From assembly GCA_905331475.1 (NCBI GenBank), contig CAJNYU010003962.1:62001-126000 (forward strand): 64,000 nt of DNA. Direction: 5' to 3'. A model generated the notes under the pieces. The model did no database searches. It saw only the letters and a list, made by a program, of their open reading frames with translations, and was not told where the DNA came from. This document shows, in pieces, positions 39,098 through 51,200 of the stretch. Source of the DNA: Rotaria socialis. Taxonomy: Eukaryota > Rotifera > Eurotatoria > Philodinida > Philodinidae. Numbering within the stretch: position 1 is the stretch's first letter; the number at the start of each line of letters is the position of its first letter. The translations under genes were made by a program, and so were the position numbers.

Positions 39098-39391
39098 CAG
39101 GTCGAACAATCCGACCTGAAAACGACCGGTTCCGGGTAGTTCCGTTGATTTTGTGGAAGCAGTATTCCAGTTGGAAATTTTTAGTATTTTTTCCGGTGAT
39201 TTCCAATCAATTCCTGTCGGAAAGCACCGGAACTTGGCAGTAATTCTCCAGAAAAGTCCAGCCGTATTTTTGATCGGAATACTGCTTCCATGTTCCAGCG
39301 ATTTCCCGTGTTTTCCTGCAGGATATGGTGACTTTCCCGCATATTCACTGGAGTATCCTACGGGATCTGGTGACCGGAATGTTCGACCTGC
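39098..39391. repeat. Nested inverted-repeat element (MITE-like)
   Basis: The outer arms CAGGTCGAACAATCCG (39098) and CGGAATGTTCGACCTG (39376) differ at one base. Inner arms TGGAAGCAGTATTCC (near 39154) and GGAATACTGCTTCCA (near 39278) are perfect. The interior is rich in TTCC/GGAA words. This explains why both strands show long open frames here; neither is likely a gene. No clear target duplication was found. Confidence 0.55.
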
Positions 39392-39900
39392 GATAGTATC
39401 ATATATTTTTAGATGCATCGTTTCTGAATGGGCAGCAACGACAGCAAAAACTGATAGCATGCTTAAAAACTACGTATGCTGAGTATTCAATTCAATTGAA
39501 TTTTGCTGTAAACTCGCATATTTTTCTATGGAAAAGTTATATGAGCCATCACGAAAATCGATTAATACGTCAGATTCATTACAAAGAAGCTTCTGTTTAT
39601 TTCAGATTGGTATATCAGTATCGTCGATGTCGACTATCGAAGCAGCAAATAGTTGATGTTTATCCACAACTTATTGTCGTCGTTCCTAAAGTATCATTGA
39701 ATTGACTTCAATTAGATTATCTTTCTTCCACAGTATTATCTCAGCCGTTTATTTATTGTTTTATATTCGTGTCGTGATAGTTTTTCTATTTCAAGGACCT
39801 AATTATATTAGATCAAATTAAAGCTTTCTTCATTCTTATAAATATCAAGAAAAGCATATACAACAAGAACATAAGAACATTATGAATGTGGTAACTCCTT
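39392..39900. other. Region left of the retroelement
   Basis: A 69-codon frame (39496-39705) is Arg/Tyr-rich and could be an upstream scrap of the retroelement, but no motif supports it. Confidence 0.3.
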
Positions 39901-39929
39901 ATATCTTATTCGTGAGCATCATATTGTAC

Positions 39930-41579
39930 TAACAGCAACAATTGTCAGAGAGCTTTTCTCAACAATTGGAAACAAGTCTGCATCAACAATATATGACTCC
40001 ATTATCTTATCTAAACATATATCGAACACGAAACGAATTAAAACTAATGAAATAGATTCAACAAATACTAAATAAAAGAAGCTACATTCTTTGCGAGACA
40101 GATAAAAGTGGAATTTTTCATATTGGCAATTCAGCTGATTATGAAAATAAAGCAGCAATTCATCGACAAAAAGCTGATGCTTATATTAAATTAGATTCTA
40201 ATCTGTGATGGAGTGTATTTGATAAAGTTATTCTTTTACTCAATGATCTTCATTCAAAAAAATATATTCTATCGTGGCAACTAGATAAAATAATGCTGAC
40301 GCGAGAAAAAATTCAGCTAGCTTATTTATATTTCATTCATAAACCTCACAAGGTAATTCATTTCTAATCTTGAATTCGTATCTCTGTTCAATACATTTTA
40401 GTAGGCAGGAACACCATTGAGACTTATTGTATCATCAGTGAATATACCAACAACAGGAATTTCAAAGTTTTTGTATAAATTAATCCAACCAATATTTGAT
40501 AACTATGCACGTTCAACCACAACTATTAATGAAGTTGATTTGATTCAGCGTTTAGAAGCAAATAAAATACATGGGTATTTGTACCAAAAACTTATTCGTG
40601 GACATTTGATATTACAGATTTATCTCCGATGTTAACACGAAAAGAATTACTTGATATTTTAATTAAATTTATCATTCAACATGGCTATCAAAAAGTTCAA
40701 AATATTCCAATTGATATTATTCGAGACTTAGCTCTTATAGTCATTAAAGAAAACTTTTTTTATAAGAAGAAATTCTAACCACAAGCCATTAGTAGTGCAA
40801 TGGACTCAGCGTTTAATTTGACACTAGCTAATATTTTCATGTGGAAATGAGAGAAACAACTTGTTCACCGACTAGAAGTATCCAATGAAATCTACGGACG
40901 GTATTTAGCATGGTCCATAAAAGAATATACTTTGATTATTATTGTCTTATTTTAGATATGTTGAAGATATTTTCTTTACTGTGAACGATTCACTCGAATC
41001 TGTTGACCAAACGTTAGATGAAGCTAACAGCTTTCATCCAAACATTAAACTAGTGAGACAAATTAGTAGAAGTATTCCATTTCTTGATCTATTCATTGAG
41101 AATAGTAAAGGAGCTTTAAAAACTTCCGTGCATCATAAAGAAGCAGCTGAGCCATATGTCGTACCATTTGGATCACACAATTCTGGCCATGTTTTTCGAA
41201 ACACTGTTGATGCTGCTATTACGAGAATAGTTTGTTATTCAACAACTTTGGCACAATTCGAGGAAAAAATACGACAAATGACACTCATGTTTCTCTATAA
41301 TGAGTACGTTTTCGGCATTCATTCGTGTTTCTCATTTTTTTGTATGTGACTTATAGGTACCCACGAAGGCATAATGATCGGCGACTAACTACATTATTCA
41401 GTAAATATTTAAACAAGAATTTCATTTTGTCTATCGTCAATAACTCTGATGACTTCGGTTATTTGCGTCATCAGTTCTTGATAACATCAACAGATACAGC
41501 AACCAAAAGCATAACTACCGATCATCAAACTCACGACAAAAAAAAAACAAAATCAGTTTGTACAACTTGCATACAATAA
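39930..41579 (+). mobile_element. Decayed Penelope-like retroelement (Athena-type), RT region
   Basis: Pieces in order match the RT of Penelope-like elements: LSQQLETSLHQQYMTPLSYL with ILNKRSYILCETDKSG (39950-40130), AGTPLRLIVSSVNIPTTGIS (from about 40405), TFDITDLSPMLTRKELL, FNLTLANIFMWK, RYVEDIFFTVNDSLESVDQT (from 40951) and the Penelope-type thumb AAEPYVVPFGSHNSGHVF. The catalytic YxDD reads YVED. At least two in-frame stops (after DSNL near 40206; TGA after MWK near 40850) and several frameshifts are present. Three introns with GT-AG ends can be recognised (near 40350, 40902-40955 and 41300-41356), as known for this class. No GIY-YIG endonuclease was seen, in line with Athena elements that extend telomeres. 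Dead copy. Confidence 0.82.
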
Positions 41580-41978
41580 CGAATTAACAACAAGAAAGCG
41601 TCGCATCATTCATCGAAGACATGGAAAACGACACGGGGAGGTTACACATATATTCATGAATTCCGGAGCCATACTTTCCATGGTACTGACGTTACCAATA
41701 CTACACTAATGATCGGAACTTGTTTGAATCTCAACTTAAAACGAGAATTAACGGGAACGATCCGAACACTTATTCTGCTTGTGAAAAGCAGTCAAAAGAC
41801 CAATGTATGACATGATAAAAACATACAACCAGTTAAATATCAAGCAAAACAAAATTGACTGTACCTTAATCCATTTAACATTTTGTGTTCTTCCTTATCA
41901 ATAAAAATCTACCTATTTATTAACGTAAAAATCTGCAATGAAATAGTAGATCATAACCGAAAAAACATCTTAATAAAA
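41580..41978. other. Downstream flank of the retroelement
   Basis: Possible former C-terminal or 3' UTR sequence of the Penelope-like element. It contains no readable domain. Confidence 0.3.
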
Positions 41979-42072
41979 CTTGAGCGTGTGGGTGTGAGTA
42001 TGGATAGTGATAAATATGAGACTAACACCTATATCCTCAACCACTTCACGTCACCGATGCCCACACCCTCAA
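41979..42072. repeat. Telomere-like hexamer hairpin, copy g
   Basis: Left arm ACTTGAGCGTGTGGGTGTGA, right arm GCCCACACCCTCAA, with a second partial right-type arm (AACACCTATATCCTCAA) between them, as if two units had overlapped. It lies 0.4 kb downstream of the Penelope-like RT. Confidence 0.7.
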
Positions 42073-42091
42073 TTGATGTATGGTCCATCGT

Positions 42092-42144
42092 CTAGGGTGT
42101 GAGATGTGATATGACATAAGATTCTCGACCACACCCACACCCTT
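42092..42144. repeat. Telomere-like hexamer hairpin, copy h
   Basis: Left arm CTAGGGTGTGAG, right arm ACCACACCCACACCCTTGA. It starts 20 nt after copy g, and its right end coincides with the start of the first tRNA-carrying inverted-repeat unit. Confidence 0.65.
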
Positions 42145-42318
42145 GACTTTCGATGTTTTGAATATCATTCAGAAAAATTAATGATATGCTTTGTTCGAGA
42201 ATCGAACCCATGATATGATAACTGGTTATCCGGACCAGTACTCTAACCATTGAGCTATAGAAACACAGCTAACACAGCATTTATTTTCTGAATGATATTC
42301 AAAAAACATCGAAAGTCA
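42144..42318. repeat. TIR unit 1 carrying a tRNA-like sequence
   Basis: Terminal inverted repeats of about 30 bp: TGACTTTCGATGTTTTGAAT at the left and its complement (ending CATCGAAAGTCA) at the right, including ATATCATTCAGAAAA in both arms. A tRNA-like sequence on the minus strand fills the interior. Confidence 0.7.
42190..42264 (-). tRNA. tRNA-like sequence (pseudo-tRNA), unit 1
   Basis: On the minus strand the A box reads TAGCTCAATGGTTAGAGT and the B box GGGTTCGATTC. The D arm pairs GCTC with GAGT. The anticodon arm pairs CTGGT with ACCAG around the loop CCGGATA. The acceptor stem pairs poorly, position 33 is C, and the variable region is long, so this is more likely a tRNA-derived sequence than a working tRNA. 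The anticodon cannot be assigned safely. Confidence 0.5.
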
Positions 42319-42482
42319 TAGGAATTAAAAATTATTATCATGTACTTATATGTATGTCTTTCTATGCTTTCACAAATATTTTCACCCCTGAAAGAGGAGA
42401 ATAAAAATCAACATCTTCACTTGGTTAGAAATAGCAGTCGCTATATTCAGGTGCGTCGTACACTTCGTGTCGAGGTTAAAGT

Positions 42483-42655
42483 ATTTCGATGCTTTGCATA
42501 TCATTCAGAAAATAAATGATGTTTACGTCTTGTTTCGATAGCTCGATCGTTAGAGCAGTGGTCTAGATGACCAGTTATCATGTCACGAGTTCGATTCTCG
42601 AACAAAGCATATCATTTATTTTTCTGATTGACATTCAAAAAACATCGAAAGTCAA
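42483..42655. repeat. TIR unit 2 carrying a tRNA-like sequence
   Basis: Same family as unit 1. Left arm TTTCGATGCTTTGCATATC then ATTCAGAAAATAAATGAT; right arm is the complement, ending CATCGAAAGTCA. The sequence right of both units is also alike (a TCATATACTTATGTAT-type stretch followed by TTTCTATGCTTTCACA), so a longer segment than the unit was duplicated. Confidence 0.7.
42532..42607 (+). tRNA. tRNA-like sequence (pseudo-tRNA), unit 2
   Basis: A box TAGCTCGATCGTTAGAGCA, B box GAGTTCGATTC, D stem GCTC/GAGC perfect, T stem CGAG/CTCG. The anticodon arm TGGTCTAGATGACCA pairs well, but the loop length is ambiguous, so the anticodon is not assigned. It is on the opposite strand relative to unit 1. 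The acceptor stem is weak. Confidence 0.5.
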
Positions 42656-42763
42656 AGAAACAAAAGATCATTATCATATACTTATGTATATTCCTTTCTA
42701 TGCTTTCACATTAAGATATCTGTACTTTTTTTTCACACTAATTGATCACCAATAGCAAGAAAG

Positions 42764-43380
42764 ATGCCGCTAAACGCAACAGGTAACATATTAGTTCCAG
42801 TATCAGATGATTTCGAAACTTTACTTTTAGCTCTCTTATGGATATTCGTTTTGACAATTGTTACAGGTATATCACACCGAACATACTTTCCCTTGTGTTT
42901 CTATTCTCTCTCTCTCTCTTTCTTTCCTGTGTTTTNCGCAACGGAAAGAGTGATTTACGATCTCATCTTATATTGGAAAAGAAACAAGAAAGAAGAAAGA
43001 GAGAAAGAAAGAGAGAGAGAGAGAATAGAAACACAAGGGAAAGTATGTTCGGTGTGATATACCTGTAACAACAATCGCTACGGTTGAATGTGGTTATGTT
43101 AATACGTCTTATGCAGATGTGATACGCGTATTCACTGGTACCCATGATCAACATATGATGATGCTGGTTTAAGGCCAGCTAAACAACAACAATTCAGCGA
43201 CGTTCAACGTGACGAATACACAGTGGTTGCAAAGCAAATACGAAGCCTACACGTTTCTAAAGTCATCGAATTGCCGCCCTCTCCCTATAGAAGAGCATGA
43301 AGAATGGAGACGGGTCGAGGAAAAAAATGAAGAGGAGATAGAAACAGAAATATTTGAAGAGAATGGCAAGAGACGTGAGT
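42764..43380 (+). pseudogene. Small one-TM protein gene, disrupted
   Basis: The first exon, from ATG 42764, reads MPLNATGNILVPVSDDFETL then LLALLWIFVLTIVT (one membrane helix) and ends at a good donor (ACAG|GTATAT, 42866). The intron region is replaced by a palindrome with an N in it. Beyond it, two frames look coding in succession: YDDAGLRPAKQQQFSDVQRD with TVVAKQIRSLHVSKVIELPP, then EEHEEWRRVEEKNEEEIETE up to a GTGAGT donor at about 43376. Joining them needs a frame change near 43290. The family is unknown. Either the locus is broken or the assembly around the N is wrong. Confidence 0.45.
42857..43073. repeat. Palindrome around a single N, (CT)n/(GA)n arms
   Basis: The left arm (42857-42925: TTACAGGTATATCACACCGA ... 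CTCTCTCTCTTTC) reappears as its complement at about 43000-43073. The N at 42935 and about 60 nt of unique sequence lie at the centre. The pattern fits two contig ends, or both strands of one locus, joined head to head. Confidence 0.75.
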
Positions 43381-45239
43381 GATGGAAACAGCTACGATAA
43401 AGGTTTTCGATCCAGCCACGGATGTCATCAGATGGCTTAAGAATAATTTTAATTCAAAAATAAAGGTCAAGTTCTAATTTAGCTATTATATAAAACTAAT
43501 AAAATTACTATGGTATCTATATTCATGTTAGAGTAGTGAGAACAGCTATCATAATGCATCGAAGTATTTCATCTATCTAGAAGAAAAAGAAACTGCTTAA
43601 TTATATAAGTTAATTTATAGAGAATATATGATCAAAAAAGTGGGCTATAAATTGCCGAAACTCTACTCTTATTCTATGTCCTTACAACTATGAGTAACGA
43701 TCAATAGAGTCCTCATTGGGATCGATAGGTAATGGCAAACTGGATAGAGTGGAATAGCTTACCGCCACTCTCAGCAATAATTTTTATTTGTTTCTCCACA
43801 TATCCAGAGTATCACAACTTCATACATAACACACGTAAATCGGCTTGTCCGCGTAACAAGTAACTTCAGGGACGGGTGTTTCGAGCTCTCTATTTGAAAA
43901 ATCTAATACTATCATCTTGTAGAGCATAGTCGAAAGTACATAGAAACATATTTTGTTTCTATTTTATACATTAAAAGAAACATTTGACAGTTGGTGAAAG
44001 AGAAGCAACTGTGCACGCAGAGAAATTAGTGAATTTATGCTATACTAATTCATCAAACGTTTATCTTGATAGAAACAAATAGATAAATATCGCATTAATA
44101 TGAGTAGAGAATATATCGAAATATGCATTGTTTGACAGAAAAGGTAAGGTCCTATGTATTATACATTTGTCTAAAGAGCCTATGCAAATTTACTTTATTT
44201 ATAACGTCATCGCGTAACAAAAAGTGTCTATTGTTTGTTTTTCACTAATGAACTGGAGTTAATGTGTTTGTCGCCATCTAAGGCATGGAGTTTTATTCGA
44301 AAAAGACGGTGTATTATAAGAATTTTATGTAACACGATGACGAATTTTACATTTTTCTGCTTTTTCCATATTCTCAAAAGAACACCTAGAGCGAAAGAAT
44401 TTTTATTCTAAAACCATTATAAGTTGTAAGAAATTGATTTCTAATGAAAGCATATCAAATTATGCACAAAATATTGTCCAATGGTCTAAGAGGATATTGT
44501 TCAATTCAAATAAAATTACCAATTAAAATCGTTCAGGTACACCGGTAATTTCAATCTCTAGATTGTTTGAATAATCAACGTTGAATCATTTATCTTCAAA
44601 ACAAAAGCTATTCATTTTTAAATTGATCTAATTTCAACAGTATATTAGAGATTGAAGCTGAAGCAATTGAGCGAAACGGTTAAATCTAATGCTGAACGAC
44701 AAAACCTCTAATATCGTTGTGAGTCAATTACGATAGTACACCTTATGCGAAAGAGCAGCAACAAAACTTTCGTGTTTGTAATAGACCACGACATGTACCG
44801 CAAATGTTTTTGGCATGTTCACAGAGTGTTTTCACAACCATATAGCGATATTAATAAAAAGTAATAAAAGATGTTTCTATTGATGCAGTTAGGACTCAAG
44901 TCAAGCGTACCATTACATTATTTAAGAGTATAATTTTTGTTGATCAAAGCAATCGTGTACAGTCCGATTCACCTAACAAATTCTAATTTATCGGCAACTC
45001 GCGCGCTCATTTATAGAGCGTCGAGTGTAGGCCTAATCATACTGAGTAAGGTGAAACAGTTATATTCGCAGCACTATAACATAAGTATAGAGACAAGTGA
45101 ATCGACTCGTAATGATCTTTACGTGCTTCAGACAGACAAACAAAAGTTTTATTTACGTTCGTACAAACTCTAGCATATGATCCAGAAAATGAAGTTCCAT
45201 TGGATACTGTTTTCTGCTAAAATGATTTTGTGTGATCAT
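43381..45239. other. Intergenic, no gene seen
   Basis: About 1.9 kb of AT-rich sequence with short, unconserved frames. Nothing recognisable on either strand. Confidence 0.45.
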
Positions 45240-48200
45240 CTATTTATACACAATTAGATATTCTGCGTACGCCTGAGCGTCATGATAAGTCACAAATATA
45301 TTTCTGCCGTCAGTCGTTGAATCATAACCAGTTGGTGGTACTTTCATTGATGGGTTACCAATAGTTGATTTTCCAGTTAAAACTTTTGCTAAGAACATAT
45401 GCCGTTCACCAAAAGAGTTTGGAATTGCAAAGTTGTGACTGTATTTAGCTGATGCCGAAAAATAGCAGCCATTGCCATACGCAATCCCTATCAAAAGTAG
45501 AGGATACATTTGCTCATTTTTCTGTTACTGATTCAATATAATAGCTGATACTACATTGTGTTAAGTGTGGCTTTCATTCCTTTTCCTATGGTATTATTCA
45601 GCCCAAAAAAGTTTTAAAGTGCTCAAATTGTTACCAGTCGATTACTTTCATGTTCAAGTTAGACTCTTTACTTCTATATCAGTTCATAAATGAACGGTTT
45701 TGAAACGCAAAAATTGGAGTGGCTTTTGATCTTCTACTACATTTTATGACCTACACACTACATTTGTGCACTCAAAACTGAAAAAATTAACTTGTAATTT
45801 ACCGTTCACGCCGGCATATGCACGATTAAAATTTTCATTAATAATCGAATCAACAGCGACGTCTGTACAACCATGAAATAGAGACTTTTCGTATGGACTG
45901 CCATTGGAACGCTGTTTGAATGCATCACGATGGCTTTAAGATGACGAGAACATGTAACATAAAGAAAAAGTGCATAAATTCAAAAAAAATCTTCAACTTA
46001 CGCTGAGTATTGTAAAAACCATCGTTCATTCTGTATTCGTTCGATTTTTCTTATTTCTGTGTACTTTCCCTTCATGTTTGCGGCATCAAATTGTTTCAAG
46101 ACTTGAACGTATTCTATTGAGGTGAACTTCAATGGAATTCGTTTCCGACCATTGTCGTTTTCCATGTCCCAAGTCTAGAATTAACAGGAAAAAATTATTT
46201 CATTCGCAACATACACATATCTTTATGAAATGTACTTACAATGGGCACAGCAGGATTTATTTCTCTACGACGTACTTGAATCGAGCGATTACTCTGAATT
46301 TCTATCATTTTTTCAAAATTTATATTAATGAGTAAATTATAGAATACCTAGAAGAAGAACAAGGCTCTGTGATAAGTCGTTGTACAATAACTCACGAGGG
46401 AACGTTTTCAACTGTCCAATCGCTTTTGAGTTCGAACTTTGTGCAACAGATAGACCCCAATGTAGTATGAAAAAAAACAAAAGATTAAGTGTCCATAGGC
46501 TTTCTGTCCAAAGTTATAGGCATTTTACTGGAGTTGTAGCCTATTACACGGTATATACCAAAAAATCAAATGACAGTATTTCGACCTGAGATTTTGCGCA
46601 GAGGCAGGCCTATTTATGAGTAGAATGTCTTGAAAATTTCAGTCGAAAAGGGCGTTTCCTTCCTGAGATATTTAAGTTCCAAAGGAGCAGAAAATTCTCT
46701 AAAAGATGCTAGAATTTTCTGCTCTTTTGGGACCTAAATATCTCAGGAAGGAAACGCCCTTTTCGACTGAAATTTTCAAGACATTCTACTCATAAATAGG
46801 CCTGCCTCTGCGCAAAATCTCAGGTCGAAATACTGTCATTTGATTTTTTGGTATATACCGTGTAATAGGCTACAACTCCAGTAAAATGCCTATAACTTTG
46901 GACAGAAAGCCTATTGACTCTTAATCTTTTGGTTTTTTTCATACTACATTGGGGTCTATCTGTTGCACAAAGTTCGAATTCAAAAGCGATTGGACAGTTG
47001 AAAACGTTCCCTCGTCAGTCTTTGAAAAAGCAAAATATTTCAGTATAGCTGAAACATACGCTCCCAATATGCAAAGGATATTTTAAAATACAGATACCAA
47101 GAATTACGAATGAATCAAAAACAATGTCGAGATTTGGAAGTTTTATATTTGAGGGGCATTTTGGTGACCTGTACTACAAACGACGGAAGGAATTCAGCTA
47201 CTGTCGAGTATTATCACTATTTCAGTGTCGTCATAAAACGCGTTTGCTTTTTTCGAAAACGATGATGACCAATCTCCATCATTAAAAAGGAAAACTACTT
47301 TTCTGTCAAGTCAAGAAAGGACAGATTTTGCGTTGAAATTTGATGCTAATGGCTAACTGATCCATCGTCCCCTAGAAGTTGCTAGGCAAGTGTATAAAGA
47401 TTTTGTAAGACTATTTTTTAGTGATATCCTAGAAAATCAGATTTAGCTCATATTTCGAATGTCTTTATTTGCTGAATCTTCCAATGGAAATGACGTAGAG
47501 TGAAGAACTCAAAACTAATTTTGAGAATGAGGGTAGATTCACTTTATGTTTTTCGTTCTCTACCGGCAATCTTTTCTTATATGCATCTTCAATTTCCACA
47601 TTGAGTTCAATTGGATATTGTATCCATTGGTTTGTCTCAGGATGTAAATATGACCATACAACACCCTGAGCGCTGGCGATCTTTCTTGCTTGATTTAAAA
47701 GGTTACTGTTCAGTTCGTGAAAATAAGTTTTACACTTCTCTACCTAAGATAAAGAATAATTAATTGCTACATTAACATTCTAGAGTGTTCGTCGACATAG
47801 TGACTACTTACATCAGCCGCCGTCCCTTTCAACTCAACGCTACCTTCTGTTATATCCATTTTAGGAAGTACTTGTTTTTCCCACACACAAAATTTAAAGT
47901 AATCTTGAATTGTTGATTGTGTCCATTCACATAATTCGGAAATATTTTTAATCACAGATTTTATTAAAGTACTCTCGCATACTGTTTCCATTTCCAAACG
48001 ACATTTTTTTAGATCACTCTGATTTGAGGACGAACTCTTCAATGTGATTTTAGCAACTACAATGTCAGAAATTAGAGATCATGCCTTTGCAAGATAAATT
48101 GATCTATGTAGACAAAGAAATCAACTTAACAGTCACCTTTAACCTACAACTAAGTGAACAAAAAGAAATCGGGTGTACCGATTCCAAATATGGTCACTGG

Positions 48201-51200
48201 GTTTTCTGTTAAGCAACTATCCTAAATCGAAGAGCGCATCAATCAATCTACTGAGATGTCTGTCAAATTTTGAAAGATTTTTCTTACAGTACGTGTGGCT
48301 GCAAAACCCAGAAAATCGGCATTCATTTCTACGTAGAGGTTGCTTGACTACGGACATGTCCATACATATCTCCAACTTACAGAAAATAGTTTCTTAAAGA
48401 TTTTCCAATAAGGCTTTTATTTAGCAGAAGAAGAACATGAACTCATCGATTGATTCTCGTCAACTGGGACTTATTGTTAAGGCAAATGGTCTCGACAGAT
48501 GCAGCAACAAAAGCCATTATTTTTTTAATAAGTTTAGCCCTATAGTGATTTAGCAATTGGAGTCGTTTAGTAATAAAGTGCATGATTGTAGCACAGTTTT
48601 TTTGCAGAAATGCTTTCCATACATGCGCTTACCTTTTTTCAAAAATTTTGTTGTATCGCGTGGTGTGATTGGTCGAAGAAATAGAAAGAGATCGTAAAAA
48701 AAGAAAGAAATAAGTTGAATAATAAGAGTAAATTTCATTTCAAATACACTTTTATTATCTCAACACGTTTTGACCAATCAAAGTCAAGATTGCAGAAACT
48801 TGGGAACGTTTTTTAGTGAGAGTTTCTTTATAAATTTTCGTAAAGTGAATCTTCCATCTTTGTGAAAGAAGACTCTTCCGTTTCTAGAACGTCCCTTGTA
48901 GTAGAAACCTTGATTAAAATATGATTTTTGTTTCAAGGCACATCCTGAACAAACAAAGGGCACTGAAAAATCCGTTTTGAACTAAAGCTAACTTTCATTT
49001 GGATTATGTTTTCAATTCAGTTGATAGCTACTTAGTTTTTCCCATGATGTTGGCTTTGATTAGCAGAAACATATGAGTAGAGAAAATGAGAGGATGTATG
49101 AGAAGAATATTTTTGACATTGCTAAACTTATCTCTAACTTTGATATGGAATTATTTGTCATTTTGTTTGTTGAAATTGTGGCTAAACAGCTCACACATGC
49201 ATCATAAACTGTTCGATCTCTTTCTGATATAACGAATAGTACAGATAATGGCTTTCGATGCCTCTCTAGCGATTGCTTGACAAGTGCAACCATCAGCGAC
49301 GCGAATGCTGGGTTCTCAAAACCAAAGGCTGAAAATAGAAAAAACTCAATTGTTTCCTTTATCGTCTCTCACAGATTACAACATTTCTGTGAAATTAAAT
49401 AGAAGCACTCACCAATACTCTGATAATTATTTTCATACGCACATTTCATCCACGTTTTAACGAAAATTGTAAGCAAAAAATTGAATTCATCCATTCCCTT
49501 TTCGTAATAGACGACTTTTTGACATTTCAGTAATCCAGGCGGAGTTTCTAGCCAGGATTTCTGAACTCCAGTGGACTCTCTATGATATTCTTCGCAAATG
49601 GCTGTTCCAGCAGCTGTTAAAACAATATTTCGAAGTTTTCCGCTCTCTGAACAGATTGCCATTATATCAACCTTGAAATACGTAAATACAAGATAATGAA
49701 AAATTGCCATGTCGTTGGGTTTTGCGAATGCACGGTAAAAACTCGCACGTAAAATGCATTCCTCTTGTCGTATTTAAAAGACTGCTCAATACGCGTTCAA
49801 AGATGTTAGAATTGAGATCTATGTGATTATGAAAACAAAAAAAGCGTCTCTGGTGCTGGCCACAAGTCCCGCATCCGCCTGAAGTATATCAATATTACAA
49901 GCTAATGACTTCAAATTTTTTCCCGTGTATGTATAGTGAAAAACGCTGATCAGCATCCGCCTTAACTTGTATTGCTCATTTCTCAGCGATAAAAGCACTT
50001 TGGAGTTCGACAAACTCATCATTAGAAAGCCTACGTCTTCAGCTTTAATTAGTGGCCAACGATATCAAGGACAATGGAAAACCTTTGGTGTAGCCATGAT
50101 CTCCAAATGTAGTTGATATTAAAAATATTTAGGAATAACTCTGGACGATGATTTTATAACGAAATTGGTTACTAGTTCATCAAAATAGTAACAGATCATG
50201 AGTAAAACAAAGACTTTCCATTGTCCTTGATATCATCGACCACTTCTAAGTAGCGGTCTGGTATGAAAAAAAATATATTTCTCTACCACTGAACGATCTA
50301 TAGAATATTTTTTTAATGATACTTATAGGTTCTCAGGTGTATATTGTTTCGGTAGAAAGGACAGTTGAACTCATTTATATATAAGCGTTTAGCGATGTGT
50401 ACGGTAGGCAGAAGATTACACCATCCTTTTGCAATTTTAGTACACGTTGTAGCTGTGAAACTTTCTGGAAATATTCTTTGATCTCTAAATATGCTGAGAA
50501 ATCATGAAAGTTGGGATTTCATCTACGCTCATTGGTACTGTAGTATCTCAGCAATCTGGAACAGTTTTCTGATGATAATTTGATGAAATAAAGCCAAAGT
50601 TGTAGGCTTACGAATGATGGGTTTCTCGAACTCCGGCGTGCTTTTATGGCTGAGAAATGAGCAATACAAGTTAAGAAGAGTGTTGATCAGCGTTTTTCAT
50701 TACGCATGCGCGGACAAAATCTCAAGTCAATAGCTTGCATTATTGATATACTTTGGGAGAGGAAAAATTTATGTTCAGGTCAATATAAATTTTAGGCCAA
50801 AACACGGGTTTTTGCATTCATCAATATGCACAATAATGGATACTGTATCTGAGTACTTTTGACATCGAGTGCGATGGTTTTTGTTTATATCTGAAATCAC
50901 TCTTTAGGGAAACGATCTACCGCATGATTGTTTTTGGCAGTGCAGAAAAAGTGGCTAAACTATAAAGCCATGAATTATTTAAGAAGATTTCACGAGGACG
51001 TTTCGGCAAACTTCAAAAGTTTTAGAATGCCCTCTCTCCATTTTGCTGGTTCTCCAAGCGAATCATTATACTTGCAAATAATGTACGAACCATTGCATTA
51101 GCTCAGTTGTATGGGTGGACTGGGAGCGTTTGAAATTTTACTGAGGAGGGCACCTTTCTTGTCTTGTCTATCAGAAATATTATATATATATATAGCTGTC

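Noticed and set aside
39032-39482. 142- and 109-codon opposing ORFs
   Set aside because: Produced by a nested inverted repeat; no protein motif, and each is the mirror of the other.
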